Source: Zobellia laminariae
GTDB lineage: Bacteria > Bacteroidota > Bacteroidia > Flavobacteriales > Flavobacteriaceae
DNA length: 64,000 bases
Assembly (NCBI RefSeq): GCF_009725995.1
Contig: NZ_RCNS01000001.1
Location: forward strand, 1,071,195 to 1,135,194
Direction: 5' to 3'
Shown piece after piece: positions 17,710 through 26,633 of the stretch. The position numbers and the translations under genes were made by a program. The stretch's first letter is position 1; the number at the start of each line of letters is the position of its first letter. The notes beneath the pieces are model-generated. The model made no database searches. It was not told the origin of the DNA and saw only the letters and a list, made by a program, of their open reading frames with translations.

Positions 17710-20232
17710 TTATACCGAAAATGACTTATCTACTAATTGCTTTTCTTTGTTCAAACCATATTTTGCCTCATAACCATATTTATGATCTTCCTTAAGAGCA
17801 TCATTGAAAATAATATAGCTTTTCTTCTTTTTATCTCTTGGAATTAAATTATCCAAATCTTCAAGAAATTCAACTTTAGAAACGTTTCTTCTAACGACGA
17901 ATAGATTAATATCCATAACATCTAAAAGCAGTAAAAAATCGGAAACCAAACCAACAGCCGGGGTATCTAGTATAATATAGTCATACTCTTTTTTAAGCTT
18001 GTCTATCAGAGAGTTCATTTTTTCACTAGACAGCAGTTCTTGAACATTGCCATCTACTATTTCAGTAGGAATGAATTTTAAATTTTTGACCTTTTCATGT
18101 GAATGAATAACTTCATTCACCGATACAACCTCCCCTTTCAAATAATTAGACAACCCTTTTCCCTTTATTTTACGGATACCTTTTACCAAACTAGGATTCC
18201 TTAAATCTGCATCTACAATAATTATCTTTTTACCCGCCTCAGCTAATGTTATACCAAGGTTGATCGCATTGTAAGTCTTCCCTTCTTCTGGCAGGATAGA
18301 AGTTATACCAATAACTCCCTTACCAGTAGAATTCACAAGTTTTAAATTAGTAGTAAGATCACGGAAAGATTCTTTAAGCTTCCAAAGTGAAACTTCGGCA
18401 TCAGCATCAGAGGTCATAAACTTATCATCAACAAAATCAAATAATTTGCCACTACCTTTTATCTTCTTAATTATTTTCCCGAGTTTTTCACCCACAAAAG
18501 GTATACTAGACGCCCTTTCTTTTGCATCATCATCACCATCATAATGTATTATACTCGCAATAATCGGCATATCACTATTCGCCATTACTTGATGTACATT
18601 TTCAATGGTATCATCTGGTGAAAAGAAAATTATCCAACCAAGTGGTAGTAATGTTCCAAGGACCACGGCGAGCCCTAACAATAAAGATTTTTGTGGAGAT
18701 ACTGGTCCACTACCATCCATTCTAGCTTCATCTAAAACTCGAGTATCAGAAGTACTTTCCGCCCTAGCTATACCCGTTTTTGCCAACTCTTGGCTTAAGT
18801 ATTTATACAGGTTCTCATATAGCGTATTTTGGCGCTGAATGTTAAGTAGCTGTATTTCCCTTGTGGGTAAGGAACTAATTTCCTCATCTATACTGGATAA
18901 TTGGTTAGTTATTCCTCCCAAAGCCGCTTGTGATGATCTCACCGCACTTTTTAAATTGCTCAATAATATTGCAGTAGACTCTTGAATCTGATCATTTAAA
19001 ATGGTCATTTCTTGATTATTACTAGTAACAAAAAATTTCTTTTTAGAACGTTCTGCATAGAGGTTTTTCAATTCCTGAATATTCTGATTAATGGAAGCAT
19101 CTTCTACACCAATACCAGAAGGCATTATAAAATCATCGCTATTCTTATTATTACGTACACTTCGTATAATAGAATTGTAATAGTTAATGTTCATCTTAAT
19201 TTTAGCCGCTTCTACTTGTAAATTATTGGTCTGATCAAGGGCATTTGAAGCTGTAGCCCCCAAATCCATGGCTTTTTTATCAATTTTAAATGCTTCCAAC
19301 TCCACTTCAAACCTTGTTAAAGAATCAGATATAACATTTAATTGATTTCTAATGAATGCTTCCTTACCGGCGGCTATCTCATTTCTAGAAGAAAGTTCGT
19401 TTTGAACATAGTTTTGGGTTAACTTTTTAAGAAAATCCACCTCCTTGGCCACAATAGGTCCCGAGGATACTATTTTAAATATACTAGCCTGAATATCTAT
19501 ATTGTTAGCTTCAAGATTACCCATGTAGCCTTTAGCTACACTCTCTACATTACTAACTTCAAAGCTTAGGTTATCCCCATCAAAATCTTCTAGATTAACA
19601 CTGTACTGTGGTTTATTAAGGGTAAACGTAAAATACTCGTGCTCTACCTTATCGCCAAATTTGTATTCATTAGAAAAATTAATACTTCTATCTACCTCTC
19701 TAACCGAGCCATTTGATGGATTGGAAACTGAAAATTCATCACCTTTAATCGTTAATTTATAACTATCCCCAGTGAGTAACTCAACTTCAAAAGGCACTCC
19801 ATACAATTGAGGTTTAGAACGATCTAAAGATGCTTCAAAAGGAAAATAACCATAACTTTCTTTTGATGAAAATAATGTAGATGTATGGTATGATACATCA
19901 AAATTTAAATCTTCTATTGTCTGTCTTATTAGGCTGAACGACTTTAAAATACCTATTTCGTTATATAGGTTTTTCTCCATCTCTATTAAGCTCACCCCCC
20001 CATCAACATATTTACTGTCTCCCAAGACACGGTTTGTACCTTTAGAATCAATTAGTACCGAGGTAGACACTTCGTATATTTTAGTAGCACTTGCTATATA
20101 GACTAAAGCTAAAAGTACAAAGAGGCCTATACTCGCAATAAAGAACATTTTATTCTTATAAATCTTCCTAAAAAATAATTTTAAGTTAATTTCCTCCTGA
20201 GGCTTAACTTGATTATTCTTATTCTCTTTCAT
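17710..20232 (-). CDS. Wzc-like chain-length determinant / BY-type tyrosine kinase
   Basis: An 840-aa inner-membrane protein. It has a Wzz domain with a first membrane helix (about 33-50), a long coiled-coil periplasmic part, a GNVR-like segment (LLNIQRQNTLYENLYKYLS) and a second helix near 525-545. The cytoplasmic kinase domain follows, with Walker A PEEGKT, Walker A' IIIVDADLRNPSL and Walker B YDYIILDTPAVG. The C-terminal tail has spaced tyrosines (KYGYEAKYG), the usual autophosphorylation cluster but a small one. The protein works with the Wza-like exporter encoded about 100 bp upstream to control chain length and export. Confidence 0.95.
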   Translation of the reverse strand: MKENKNNQVKPQEEINLKLFFRKIYKNKMFFIASIGLFVLLALVYIASATKIYEVSTSVLIDSKGTNRVLGDSKYVDGGVSLIEMEKNLYNEIGILKSFSLIRQTIEDLNFDVSYHTSTLFSSKESYGYFPFEASLDRSKPQLYGVPFEVELLTGDSYKLTIKGDEFSVSNPSNGSVREVDRSINFSNEYKFGDKVEHEYFTFTLNKPQYSVNLEDFDGDNLSFEVSNVESVAKGYMGNLEANNIDIQASIFKIVSSGPIVAKEVDFLKKLTQNYVQNELSSRNEIAAGKEAFIRNQLNVISDSLTRFEVELEAFKIDKKAMDLGATASNALDQTNNLQVEAAKIKMNINYYNSIIRSVRNNKNSDDFIMPSGIGVEDASINQNIQELKNLYAERSKKKFFVTSNNQEMTILNDQIQESTAILLSNLKSAVRSSQAALGGITNQLSSIDEEISSLPTREIQLLNIQRQNTLYENLYKYLSQELAKTGIARAESTSDTRVLDEARMDGSGPVSPQKSLLLGLAVVLGTLLPLGWIIFFSPDDTIENVHQVMANSDMPIIASIIHYDGDDDAKERASSIPFVGEKLGKIIKKIKGSGKLFDFVDDKFMTSDADAEVSLWKLKESFRDLTTNLKLVNSTGKGVIGITSILPEEGKTYNAINLGITLAEAGKKIIIVDADLRNPSLVKGIRKIKGKGLSNYLKGEVVSVNEVIHSHEKVKNLKFIPTEIVDGNVQELLSSEKMNSLIDKLKKEYDYIILDTPAVGLVSDFLLLLDVMDINLFVVRRNVSKVEFLEDLDNLIPRDKKKKSYIIFNDALKEDHKYGYEAKYGLNKEKQLVDKSFSV

Positions 20233-20335
20233 TTCGTTGTCATTATTATTTTCTCAAAGCCTAAACATATCTTTTTATGTTTAGGCCTTCATGAAGCTAA
20301 AGTCTTATACTTGAGAAAATACTTAAATTTTATAT

Positions 20336-21157
20336 TTAGTTGGAATTGAAACTCAACACCAATATTGTGGTAGATATTGCAGATAAAACTAGACTGAAAA
20401 CACCTAAATTCTTTTGAAAAAGATTTTCTTTAGATGTTTCAACATACAATACATCATTAGGGTGTAAAAAGTAATATGGCGAGCTTATAATATCTGGGCT
20501 AGTAAGATCTAAATCAACAACAATAGATTTATCACCGTGTTGACGAATCAATTTTACATTCTTCCGTTTACCTGATATATTTAGGTCTCCCGCCGCACTT
20601 AGCGCCTCAAAAATAGTGGCTTGTGTATTATAAATATAGTTCGTTCCCGGCTTACTTACGTCTCCCAAAACTGAAACCTTAAAACTGGTAATTTTTACAG
20701 ATACTACCGCATTTAGCAAATATTTATCTATTTCAGTTTGAAGCAAATCTCTAATTTGCTCTACCGTCATGTCCTGTACTTTGACCTCGCCTACGATTGC
20801 TAAATTTATGGAACCTTCTTTATCAACCGTATAACCAGTCAAAAATAAAGAAGCGGGATTAGCTTGCAAATTTATGTCAGCCGACGTTGAGTTGTTAAAG
20901 TATGCTACTTGATCGGGATCTCTACTCTGAACTTTAACGCTTAGCACATCATTTGGTTGCACACCGTATTCGGTAGGACGCAAACGTAAAGTCATTTCAT
21001 GACTCTCACTTTGAAGATAATTAACTCCTTTAGAAGTATAACAAGAAGTCATCGTTAGAGTAACCAATACTATAATAATACGTTGTATTGATAGCAAATC
21101 ACACATATTTTCAAAAGAATTGAGCGCTGTTTTTTTTATGCCTGGTTTAATTGTCAT
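20336..21157 (-). CDS. Wza-like polysaccharide export lipoprotein
   Basis: A lipoprotein of up to 273 aa. The ATG at 21106 (MCDLLSIQRI) gives a better signal peptide ending in LTMTSC, so the true start may be there. It has a Poly_export domain (YGVQPNDVLSVKVQSRDPDQ) and SLBB-type regions (VSVLGDVSKPGTNYIYN), then a C-terminal hydrophobic helix (VFSLVLSAISTTILVLSF) that would cross the outer membrane. It is shorter than enterobacterial Wza (about 380 aa), as is common in Bacteroidota. It pairs with the Wzc-like kinase gene just downstream. Confidence 0.92.
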   Translation of the reverse strand: MTIKPGIKKTALNSFENMCDLLSIQRIIIVLVTLTMTSCYTSKGVNYLQSESHEMTLRLRPTEYGVQPNDVLSVKVQSRDPDQVAYFNNSTSADINLQANPASLFLTGYTVDKEGSINLAIVGEVKVQDMTVEQIRDLLQTEIDKYLLNAVVSVKITSFKVSVLGDVSKPGTNYIYNTQATIFEALSAAGDLNISGKRKNVKLIRQHGDKSIVVDLDLTSPDIISSPYYFLHPNDVLYVETSKENLFQKNLGVFSLVLSAISTTILVLSFNSN

Positions 21158-21257
21158 GTTTTAAATTTTGCTTAGATCTATTTCTTTTAATGTTTTTAAA
21201 CTATTATAGAACATATGTTTAGAATTGCGATATTGATCTACCTATATGAAGATATTT

Positions 21258-22649
21258 TTAAAACGCTTTTTTATGATGACTTCCAAAAATAGTTAAGAAA
21301 ATTATTTTCAGATCTAACCATGGGCTCCAATTTTCTATATACCACAAATCGTGATTTACTCTTTGGTTTTTCTGTTCATCAGTAACAGTTGGACCACGCC
21401 ATCCGTTAACTTGAGCCCAACCAGTAATACCGGGTTTAATATAACTTCGAACCATATAATGATTCACACTTTTTCTAAAATCGTTTTGTAAATTAATTCT
21501 ATGTGGCCTCGGGCCGATTACGCTCATCTCTCCTCTAAGCACATTAAAAAACTGTGGTAACTCATCCAAATCACCCTTTCTTAAGAATTTACCTATACGG
21601 GTTATTCTAGGATCATTAACTATTGTTGATTGCAAGCCGCTCTTAGGATCTTGCGATACAGACATAGTTCTAAATTTAAAACATTTAAATGTTTTACTTG
21701 CCTCACCCTTTCTACTTGGAGTATAAAAAATAGGCCCTTTAGAATCTAATTTGATAAGAATAGCTATGATTATGAACAACGGAGAAAGTAGAATCAAAAC
21801 AAAAAAAGCAAAACAAAAATCAAACAATCGCTTCAATATAGTTGACCTAAAATGATCTAGTGGTGATTCTCTAAGTTTGAAAACAGCGAGATCACCCATA
21901 GTAACCGCTTTGTAATTTTTTGACTTAAGAAGTGGATTTTTAGGAATCAACTTTACACGCACTCCAAAACTATCGGCTATCTTGATAGTCTCCATAATTT
22001 TATCATACTTCATACCGGCCATAGCTATAAAAATATCGTCAATACGATTATTAGCTAAGGCTTCTGATAAATCATCAACACCTCCAAAAATATTGAAATT
22101 CATGACATTCTTAGGTCTGTCCTCTTTATTCTCTAAGTAACCCATTATATTATAACCATATTGGGTCATTGCATTGGTAAAACTTTTAATATTGCTATCA
22201 TCATAACCAGAACCTATTAGCAGAGTATCAGAAAAAAGATGCGAAGCCCTTTTCTTCAAATACCTTAACAGATACTTATGACTAACTAAATTAAGATAGG
22301 AAAATATAAAGATTGGAATTATAAAAGTTGATCTCGGAAAATACCTGATTTTCAACAAAATAACAACACTAATTACAAAACCCACAAAGAAGAACAAGGA
22401 AGTAACAATACTTTTAAAATAACCGAAATTAGGATCGAAATAAAATTCACTATTACGGATATACATAATAATTACCAGCCAAGTAATATTATAAATAACC
22501 ATTAAACGAACCATATTAAAAAGAATGGCTGTATCACTAAAAGTGAAATCCGGCAGATTGAACATAAAACAAATAGTCAGTACTACATTTAAGAGAACAA
22601 ACTCAAATGCCAGTAAATTTATAAGTATGAACCTGTTTTTTGAATTCAT
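21258..22649 (-). CDS. Polyprenyl glycosylphosphotransferase initiating exopolysaccharide synthesis (WcaJ-like)
   Basis: A 463-aa membrane protein with four or five N-terminal hydrophobic segments, a Rossmann-like middle region (DTLLIGSGYDDSNI) and a C-terminal bacterial sugar transferase domain: FKCFKFRTMS, DLDELPQFFNVLRGEMSVIG, PRPHR and KPGITGWAQVNGWRG. This family moves a sugar 1-phosphate (often glucose or galactose) from a nucleotide sugar to undecaprenyl phosphate. It is the first gene of the minus-strand locus, so it likely marks the operon start. Sugar specificity cannot be read from sequence. Confidence 0.95.
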   Translation of the reverse strand: MNSKNRFILINLLAFEFVLLNVVLTICFMFNLPDFTFSDTAILFNMVRLMVIYNITWLVIIMYIRNSEFYFDPNFGYFKSIVTSLFFFVGFVISVVILLKIRYFPRSTFIIPIFIFSYLNLVSHKYLLRYLKKRASHLFSDTLLIGSGYDDSNIKSFTNAMTQYGYNIMGYLENKEDRPKNVMNFNIFGGVDDLSEALANNRIDDIFIAMAGMKYDKIMETIKIADSFGVRVKLIPKNPLLKSKNYKAVTMGDLAVFKLRESPLDHFRSTILKRLFDFCFAFFVLILLSPLFIIIAILIKLDSKGPIFYTPSRKGEASKTFKCFKFRTMSVSQDPKSGLQSTIVNDPRITRIGKFLRKGDLDELPQFFNVLRGEMSVIGPRPHRINLQNDFRKSVNHYMVRSYIKPGITGWAQVNGWRGPTVTDEQKNQRVNHDLWYIENWSPWLDLKIIFLTIFGSHHKKAF

Positions 22650-22717
22650 GAGGGGGGAAAACTAATTTTTTAAAATATAATTGGTTGTAAATATTCTTTA
22701 GCGCATTAAGCAGCTAC

Positions 22718-22725
22718 CAAATATA
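22718..22725 (-). promoter_or_regulatory. Possible -7 promoter box of the exopolysaccharide operon
   Basis: The minus strand reads TATATTTG, an exact match to the Bacteroidota -7 consensus TAnnTTTG, about 70 bp upstream of the initiating transferase. I see no good -33 TTTG at the expected distance, so this is a weak call. Confidence 0.35.
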
Positions 22726-22823
22726 TGAATGAATTAATTAACATTTGACGATTATCACCTCTACTACGATAATTGACATAAATATTAGTCAATCGGCATT
22801 TTATTAAGTAAAATTTTACTAGA

Positions 22824-22847
22824 TGTTTAGACAAATTCATCTAAACA
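22824..22847. promoter_or_regulatory. Inverted repeat TGTTTAGA-8 nt-TCTAAACA, possible operator
   Basis: A perfect 8-bp inverted repeat with an 8-nt spacer, about 175 bp upstream of the first gene of the exopolysaccharide locus. The TTTAGA/TCTAAA half-sites match those in the palindrome at 51184-51207 in front of the metal receptor, although the spacer there is 4 nt. No regulator is encoded nearby. Confidence 0.35.
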
Positions 22848-23441
22848 CTACAAAAATTCTCTTCTTTAAAAATGTTTTGGGGCAGAATAAGAATAGTAGA
22901 ATTAAGGCTCAAACAAGATAACGTATTTTTACACACTATATCTTATAAACCAGATAATTACACTTAAATTTTTCTGTAAAACTAAAACGTAATATAAAAA
23001 GTACGTGTACCCAAGTTGTTCCGATTACTTTACTTACCAATTCCGAAACCAAATCATTTTATATATCTGAATTTCAATTGGTTTATTTAAAATAACACAC
23101 CTCACTCAACTCACTTACAATTAACAAAAAAAGCCACTTTTAAAATGTTAATTTTATATCACACATTTAATACTTAAAAGACCAAAAATAACATTATGAT
23201 AGTTGTACTTGACTGACAACCTCAATTCACGAAAAAGCATCTTCTATTAGTAAGCATTGGCACATTGAATACTTTTGAATCCACACTTTTCAATTTGTCA
23301 ATTCCTCATGAAAAATTGAGTTAAAAGCACTTAGTGTACTATATTTTTCCAGTTTCCATAAAAAAATGATTTTTCTCGTCTGCGTAAGATATACTCCGTA
23401 ATTTTAAAGCAAGTTATGTGTACGTAAAATCCATCAAGACT

Positions 23442-24763
23442 ATGAGCTCTGAAACAAATTTTAATATTTCCTCACTAGAAGCAAATACTTTCTCATCTCC
23501 CATAAACCTTAGTAAGACCACAGGAGATAAAATATTTAATTTCGTAGAAGAACACGATAGAATTTTAGCGGACGTTTCCCTAGAGAATTTTAATACTTGT
23601 ATTGAAAATGAAACTAGCCCTGCATGTTTAGAAAAAGCCGGACCCAGAGAAAAACTCTTTTTTGATTCTAAAAAAACTACAGCTGCAATTGTTAGCTGCG
23701 GCGGACTTTGCCCTGGAATAAACAATGTTATACGCGGCCTTGTCATGGCTTTACATTATTTCTACGGTGTAAAACGGATTCTAGGTGTGCAATATGGCTA
23801 CGAAGGTCTTATTCCTGAAAACGGACATGAGTTTATAGATCTTGTCCCGGACAAGGTAAAAGACATACATGAATTTGGAGGCACCATACTCGGTTCCTCA
23901 AGAGGTGCTCAATCTGTAGAAAAAATGGTAGACTCCCTTGTGAAAAATAAAATTGATTTATTATTCACCATTGGTGGAGATGGTACTCTAAAAGGAGCGA
24001 ATGCCCTTGGTGATGAGATAGAAAAAAGAGGATTAGACATTTCAATTATAGGCATTCCCAAAACGATTGATAATGATATTGATCTTATTGACAAATCGTT
24101 CGGCTTTGAAACTTCGTTTGATGTGGCAAGCCCTATTATTAGGGATGCACATAATGAGGCCACAGGAGCATTCAACGGCATATCTATAGTAAAATTAATG
24201 GGTAGGGATAGTGGCTTCATCGCAGCTTCTACCGCAATTGCAATGCCTGTAGTTAATTTTGTTTTCGTCCCCGAAATGGACTTTCAGCTCGAGGGTGAAA
24301 ACGGCTTTTTAGAGGCTCTCAAAAAAAGACTTAACCAAAAACGGCATGCCGTAATCGTGGTTGCCGAAGGAGCTGGTCAACATTTATTTGGTGAAGATAG
24401 TAAGACCTACACGGACGCATCTGGTAATATAATTCACCAAGACATTGGCTTACTATTAAAGCATCGTATAAAGGCATATTTTGATGCCGAAGACATGAAA
24501 TGCACTATCAAATATATTGACCCTAGTTACATTATACGCAGTGCTCCCGCCAATGCCAACGACAGTCTTTTCTGCAATAGATTAGCTTATCATGCCGTAC
24601 ACGGAGCCATGGCCGGAAAAACCAAATTTGTTGTGGGTAGACTAAATAACAAATTTGTTTATCTGCCCATTTCGAAGGTTGTCAATAAGCGAAAAAAAAT
24701 AATATGGAAGGTGAATTCTGGTTTAGTGTCTTACAAAGTACTGGCCAACCTTTTACCATGTAA
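23442..24763 (+). pseudogene. pfkA: 6-phosphofructokinase, with an apparent one-base frameshift near the C-terminus
   Basis: Phosphofructokinase fold: CGGLCPGINNVIRGL, GGDGTLKGAN, PKTIDNDIDL, MGRDSGFIAA and PEMDF. The Gly after GGD together with Lys in PKTIDND resembles the plant/trypanosome-type ATP-dependent group; PPi-PFKs have Asp there. The ATG at 23442 is preferred over a GTG 24 bp upstream. After the A-run at 24692-24699 the frame reads through the terminator and overlaps the convergent gene. One added A restores the typical ending EFWFSVLQSTGQPFTM with a stop at 24761-24763 just before the terminator, giving about 440 aa. The enzyme phosphorylates fructose-6-phosphate in glycolysis. 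The lesion affects only about the last 20 residues. Confidence 0.9.
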
Positions 24764-24770
24764 AACATAT

Positions 24771-24807
24771 AAAAAAGGGAAAGCAATTAGCTTTCCCCTT
24801 TTTTTAT
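24771..24807. terminator. Bidirectional rho-independent terminator between pfkA and glgP-like gene
   Basis: Stem GGGAAAGC / GCTTTCCC (24777-24784 and 24790-24797) with loop AATTA, flanked by an A-run on the left and a T-run on the right. It can serve both convergent genes. It falls inside the frameshifted reading of pfkA, which supports the corrected stop at 24763. Confidence 0.9.
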
Positions 24808-24822
24808 ACATTCAAATTACTA

Positions 24823-26496
24823 TCATTTTTCTTGTAAGTATAGTTCTTTGTAATATTGCTTTGCCATGCGTTCGCTTGTAAATTCTGGAACGACATCGTC
24901 AATAGCTTTAAAAACAATTTTATTCCATTCGTTTGGCTTATCATAGAAAGTAGGTAAGATCTTTTCTATTAAAATATCATACAAATTATTACTATCTATA
25001 TAATCCTGCTGATGTGTGGGTAAATTGAAATCAATTGCAGGTAGCACGAAACAATTTTTTTCATCTTGAGCAAATTCTGGAATCCAACCGTCATCGGTAG
25101 ACAAATTAACCGACCCATTAAATGCCGCGCTCATTCCGCTTGTACCAGAAGCTTCCCTAGTAATTCTTGGCGTATTCAACCATACATCAGAGCCTTTTTT
25201 CAACTTTTGCGAAAGTTCAATTTCATAACCTGTTAATACAGCTAGGTTGGGTCTATATTTAGTATAATTCACCAATCTATTAAAAACGTCAATAGCGTAA
25301 CCGTCAGTTGGGTAAGGTTTTCCTGCCCATATAATCTGAACAGGCCGTTCACTATTGCTCAAAAGCTCTTCTAGTCTGTTAAGGTCACGTAATAATAAAT
25401 CCGCTCTTTTATACTCAGCAAATCGTCTTGCCCAAACTATCGTTAACACTTCTGGATCAAAAATTTTGCCCGTTTGCTCAAGCACTTCTTCAAAGAGGCT
25501 TTTCTTAAGTTCTTTTTTTCTTTTAACAAAAGACTTAGCATCTTTCTTTTTCCATGCTTTTTTCACCTCATCATCCTGCCAAAAAAGCAAGTTTTGAGCA
25601 TTGGTAATAGGTATTATTTTGGCTGTCCCTGAAAAATCCTTCCACATATTAGCAGCAACTACAGCGTGTAATTTTGATACCGCATTTGCCGTACCCGCGA
25701 ACCTTAATGCCGCCACTGTATGGTTAACATTATCACCGTTTGTCATTTTCTGACGTACTTGTTCATCAGAAAATCGTTCTCCAAAAAAGCCTAAATTATT
25801 TAGATAATACGCATTGTTCTCTACATTACCGGCTCTTTCAGGTGTGTGGGTCGTAAAAGCCATCTGAGCTTTGCTACCTTGATTCTGCAAATAGTAAAAA
25901 GCGGGCAGGGCATGACCTTCATTAAGGTGATAAACATCTGCACCACCCAAGGCCTCGATAATTTTCGCTCCCCCAATTCCAAGAACTATACTTTGAGCCA
26001 CACGAGTCTCTTGGTTTGAATCGTATAAATTATTGGTAATGCTACGAGAAAGAAAATCATTGCCTTCAACATCGGTAGTTAAGAAATAGATAGGAGCAGA
26101 ACCAAAAACTTCAGGCTTAAGCACAAGAGCACGAACTTTTACCTGGTAATTGTTATTTACCCTAACTTCTACCTCAAGACCAGAATCTTCTAGAAAACTA
26201 TAGTTTTTTTCAACAAAATCTACCCGTAGAGTTTGATCTCTATTTCTATTTTGGTCATAGTATCCGTATTTCCACAAGATACCAACACCAATTACATTCT
26301 GCTTTAAATCGTAAACAGATCTCATGTGTGAACCTGCAAGAAAACCTAAACCACCAGAATAGGTTTTTAAACCTTGGTGCAAGGCAAATTCCATACTAAA
26401 ATAAGCTGTTCTTTTGCTGAATTCCTTCGCTACCTTATAAGGATGATTCCAAGTAGCAAGTTTATTCTTTACGTTGTTGTCAAGAGTTGTTTCCAT
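24823..26496 (-). CDS. glgP: Alpha-glucan phosphorylase-like protein (short GT35) lacking the PLP lysine
   Basis: A 557-aa GT35-type protein; ATG at 26496 (METTLDNN) is preferred to a TTG 15 bp upstream. Motifs: YFSMEFALHQGLKTYSGGLGFLAG-type opening, DVYHLNEGHALPAF, TTHTPERAGN and TIVWARRFAEYKRADL. Family members split alpha-1,4-glucans with phosphate to glucose-1-phosphate, using PLP bound to a Lys in GT-G/S-x-M-K. Here the segment is EASGTSGMSAAFNGSVNLS, with Ser456 where that Lys is expected. It may therefore be inactive, altered or use another mechanism. Convergent to pfkA and downstream of pckA, in a storage/central carbon context. Confidence 0.85.
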   Translation of the reverse strand: METTLDNNVKNKLATWNHPYKVAKEFSKRTAYFSMEFALHQGLKTYSGGLGFLAGSHMRSVYDLKQNVIGVGILWKYGYYDQNRNRDQTLRVDFVEKNYSFLEDSGLEVEVRVNNNYQVKVRALVLKPEVFGSAPIYFLTTDVEGNDFLSRSITNNLYDSNQETRVAQSIVLGIGGAKIIEALGGADVYHLNEGHALPAFYYLQNQGSKAQMAFTTHTPERAGNVENNAYYLNNLGFFGERFSDEQVRQKMTNGDNVNHTVAALRFAGTANAVSKLHAVVAANMWKDFSGTAKIIPITNAQNLLFWQDDEVKKAWKKKDAKSFVKRKKELKKSLFEEVLEQTGKIFDPEVLTIVWARRFAEYKRADLLLRDLNRLEELLSNSERPVQIIWAGKPYPTDGYAIDVFNRLVNYTKYRPNLAVLTGYEIELSQKLKKGSDVWLNTPRITREASGTSGMSAAFNGSVNLSTDDGWIPEFAQDEKNCFVLPAIDFNLPTHQQDYIDSNNLYDILIEKILPTFYDKPNEWNKIVFKAIDDVVPEFTSERMAKQYYKELYLQEK

Positions 26497-26549
26497 AACT
26501 ATAAAATTCAATTTGATTGATGCAATTCTTTAAATGAACCTATTGAAAA

Positions 26550-26587
26550 GGTCTTGACTTTTTTATGTAAACACAAAAGTCAAGACC
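26550..26587 (-). terminator. Terminator after pckA
   Basis: A 13-bp perfect stem, GGTCTTGACTTTT / AAAAGTCAAGACC, with a 12-nt loop, 47 bp beyond the pckA stop. The minus strand continues into a short T-run. Confidence 0.8.
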
Positions 26588-26633
26588 AGTTCATTCCTTA
26601 AAAATGTAACACGATTTCGTTTATAAATAAATT

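Larger units (their letters stand above)
22650..23441. other. Long divergent intergenic region with two adjacent palindromes
   Basis: About 790 bp separate the exopolysaccharide operon (minus) from pfkA (plus). It is very AT-rich with no ORF I would support. It contains the palindrome AGTAAAATTTTACT at 22807-22820 and, 3 bp on, an 8-8-8 inverted repeat at 22824-22847. The rest shows nothing recognisable. Its length suggests complex control of the surface polysaccharide. Confidence 0.5.

Noticed and set aside
23000..23400. Possible mobile-element remnant in the long AT-rich spacer
   Set aside because: No terminal inverted repeats, target duplication or transposase fragment could be seen.
24764..24881. 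Hydrophobic C-terminal tail of phosphofructokinase
   Set aside because: It is produced only by the frameshift at the A8 run and translates a terminator hairpin; the corrected frame ends at 24763.
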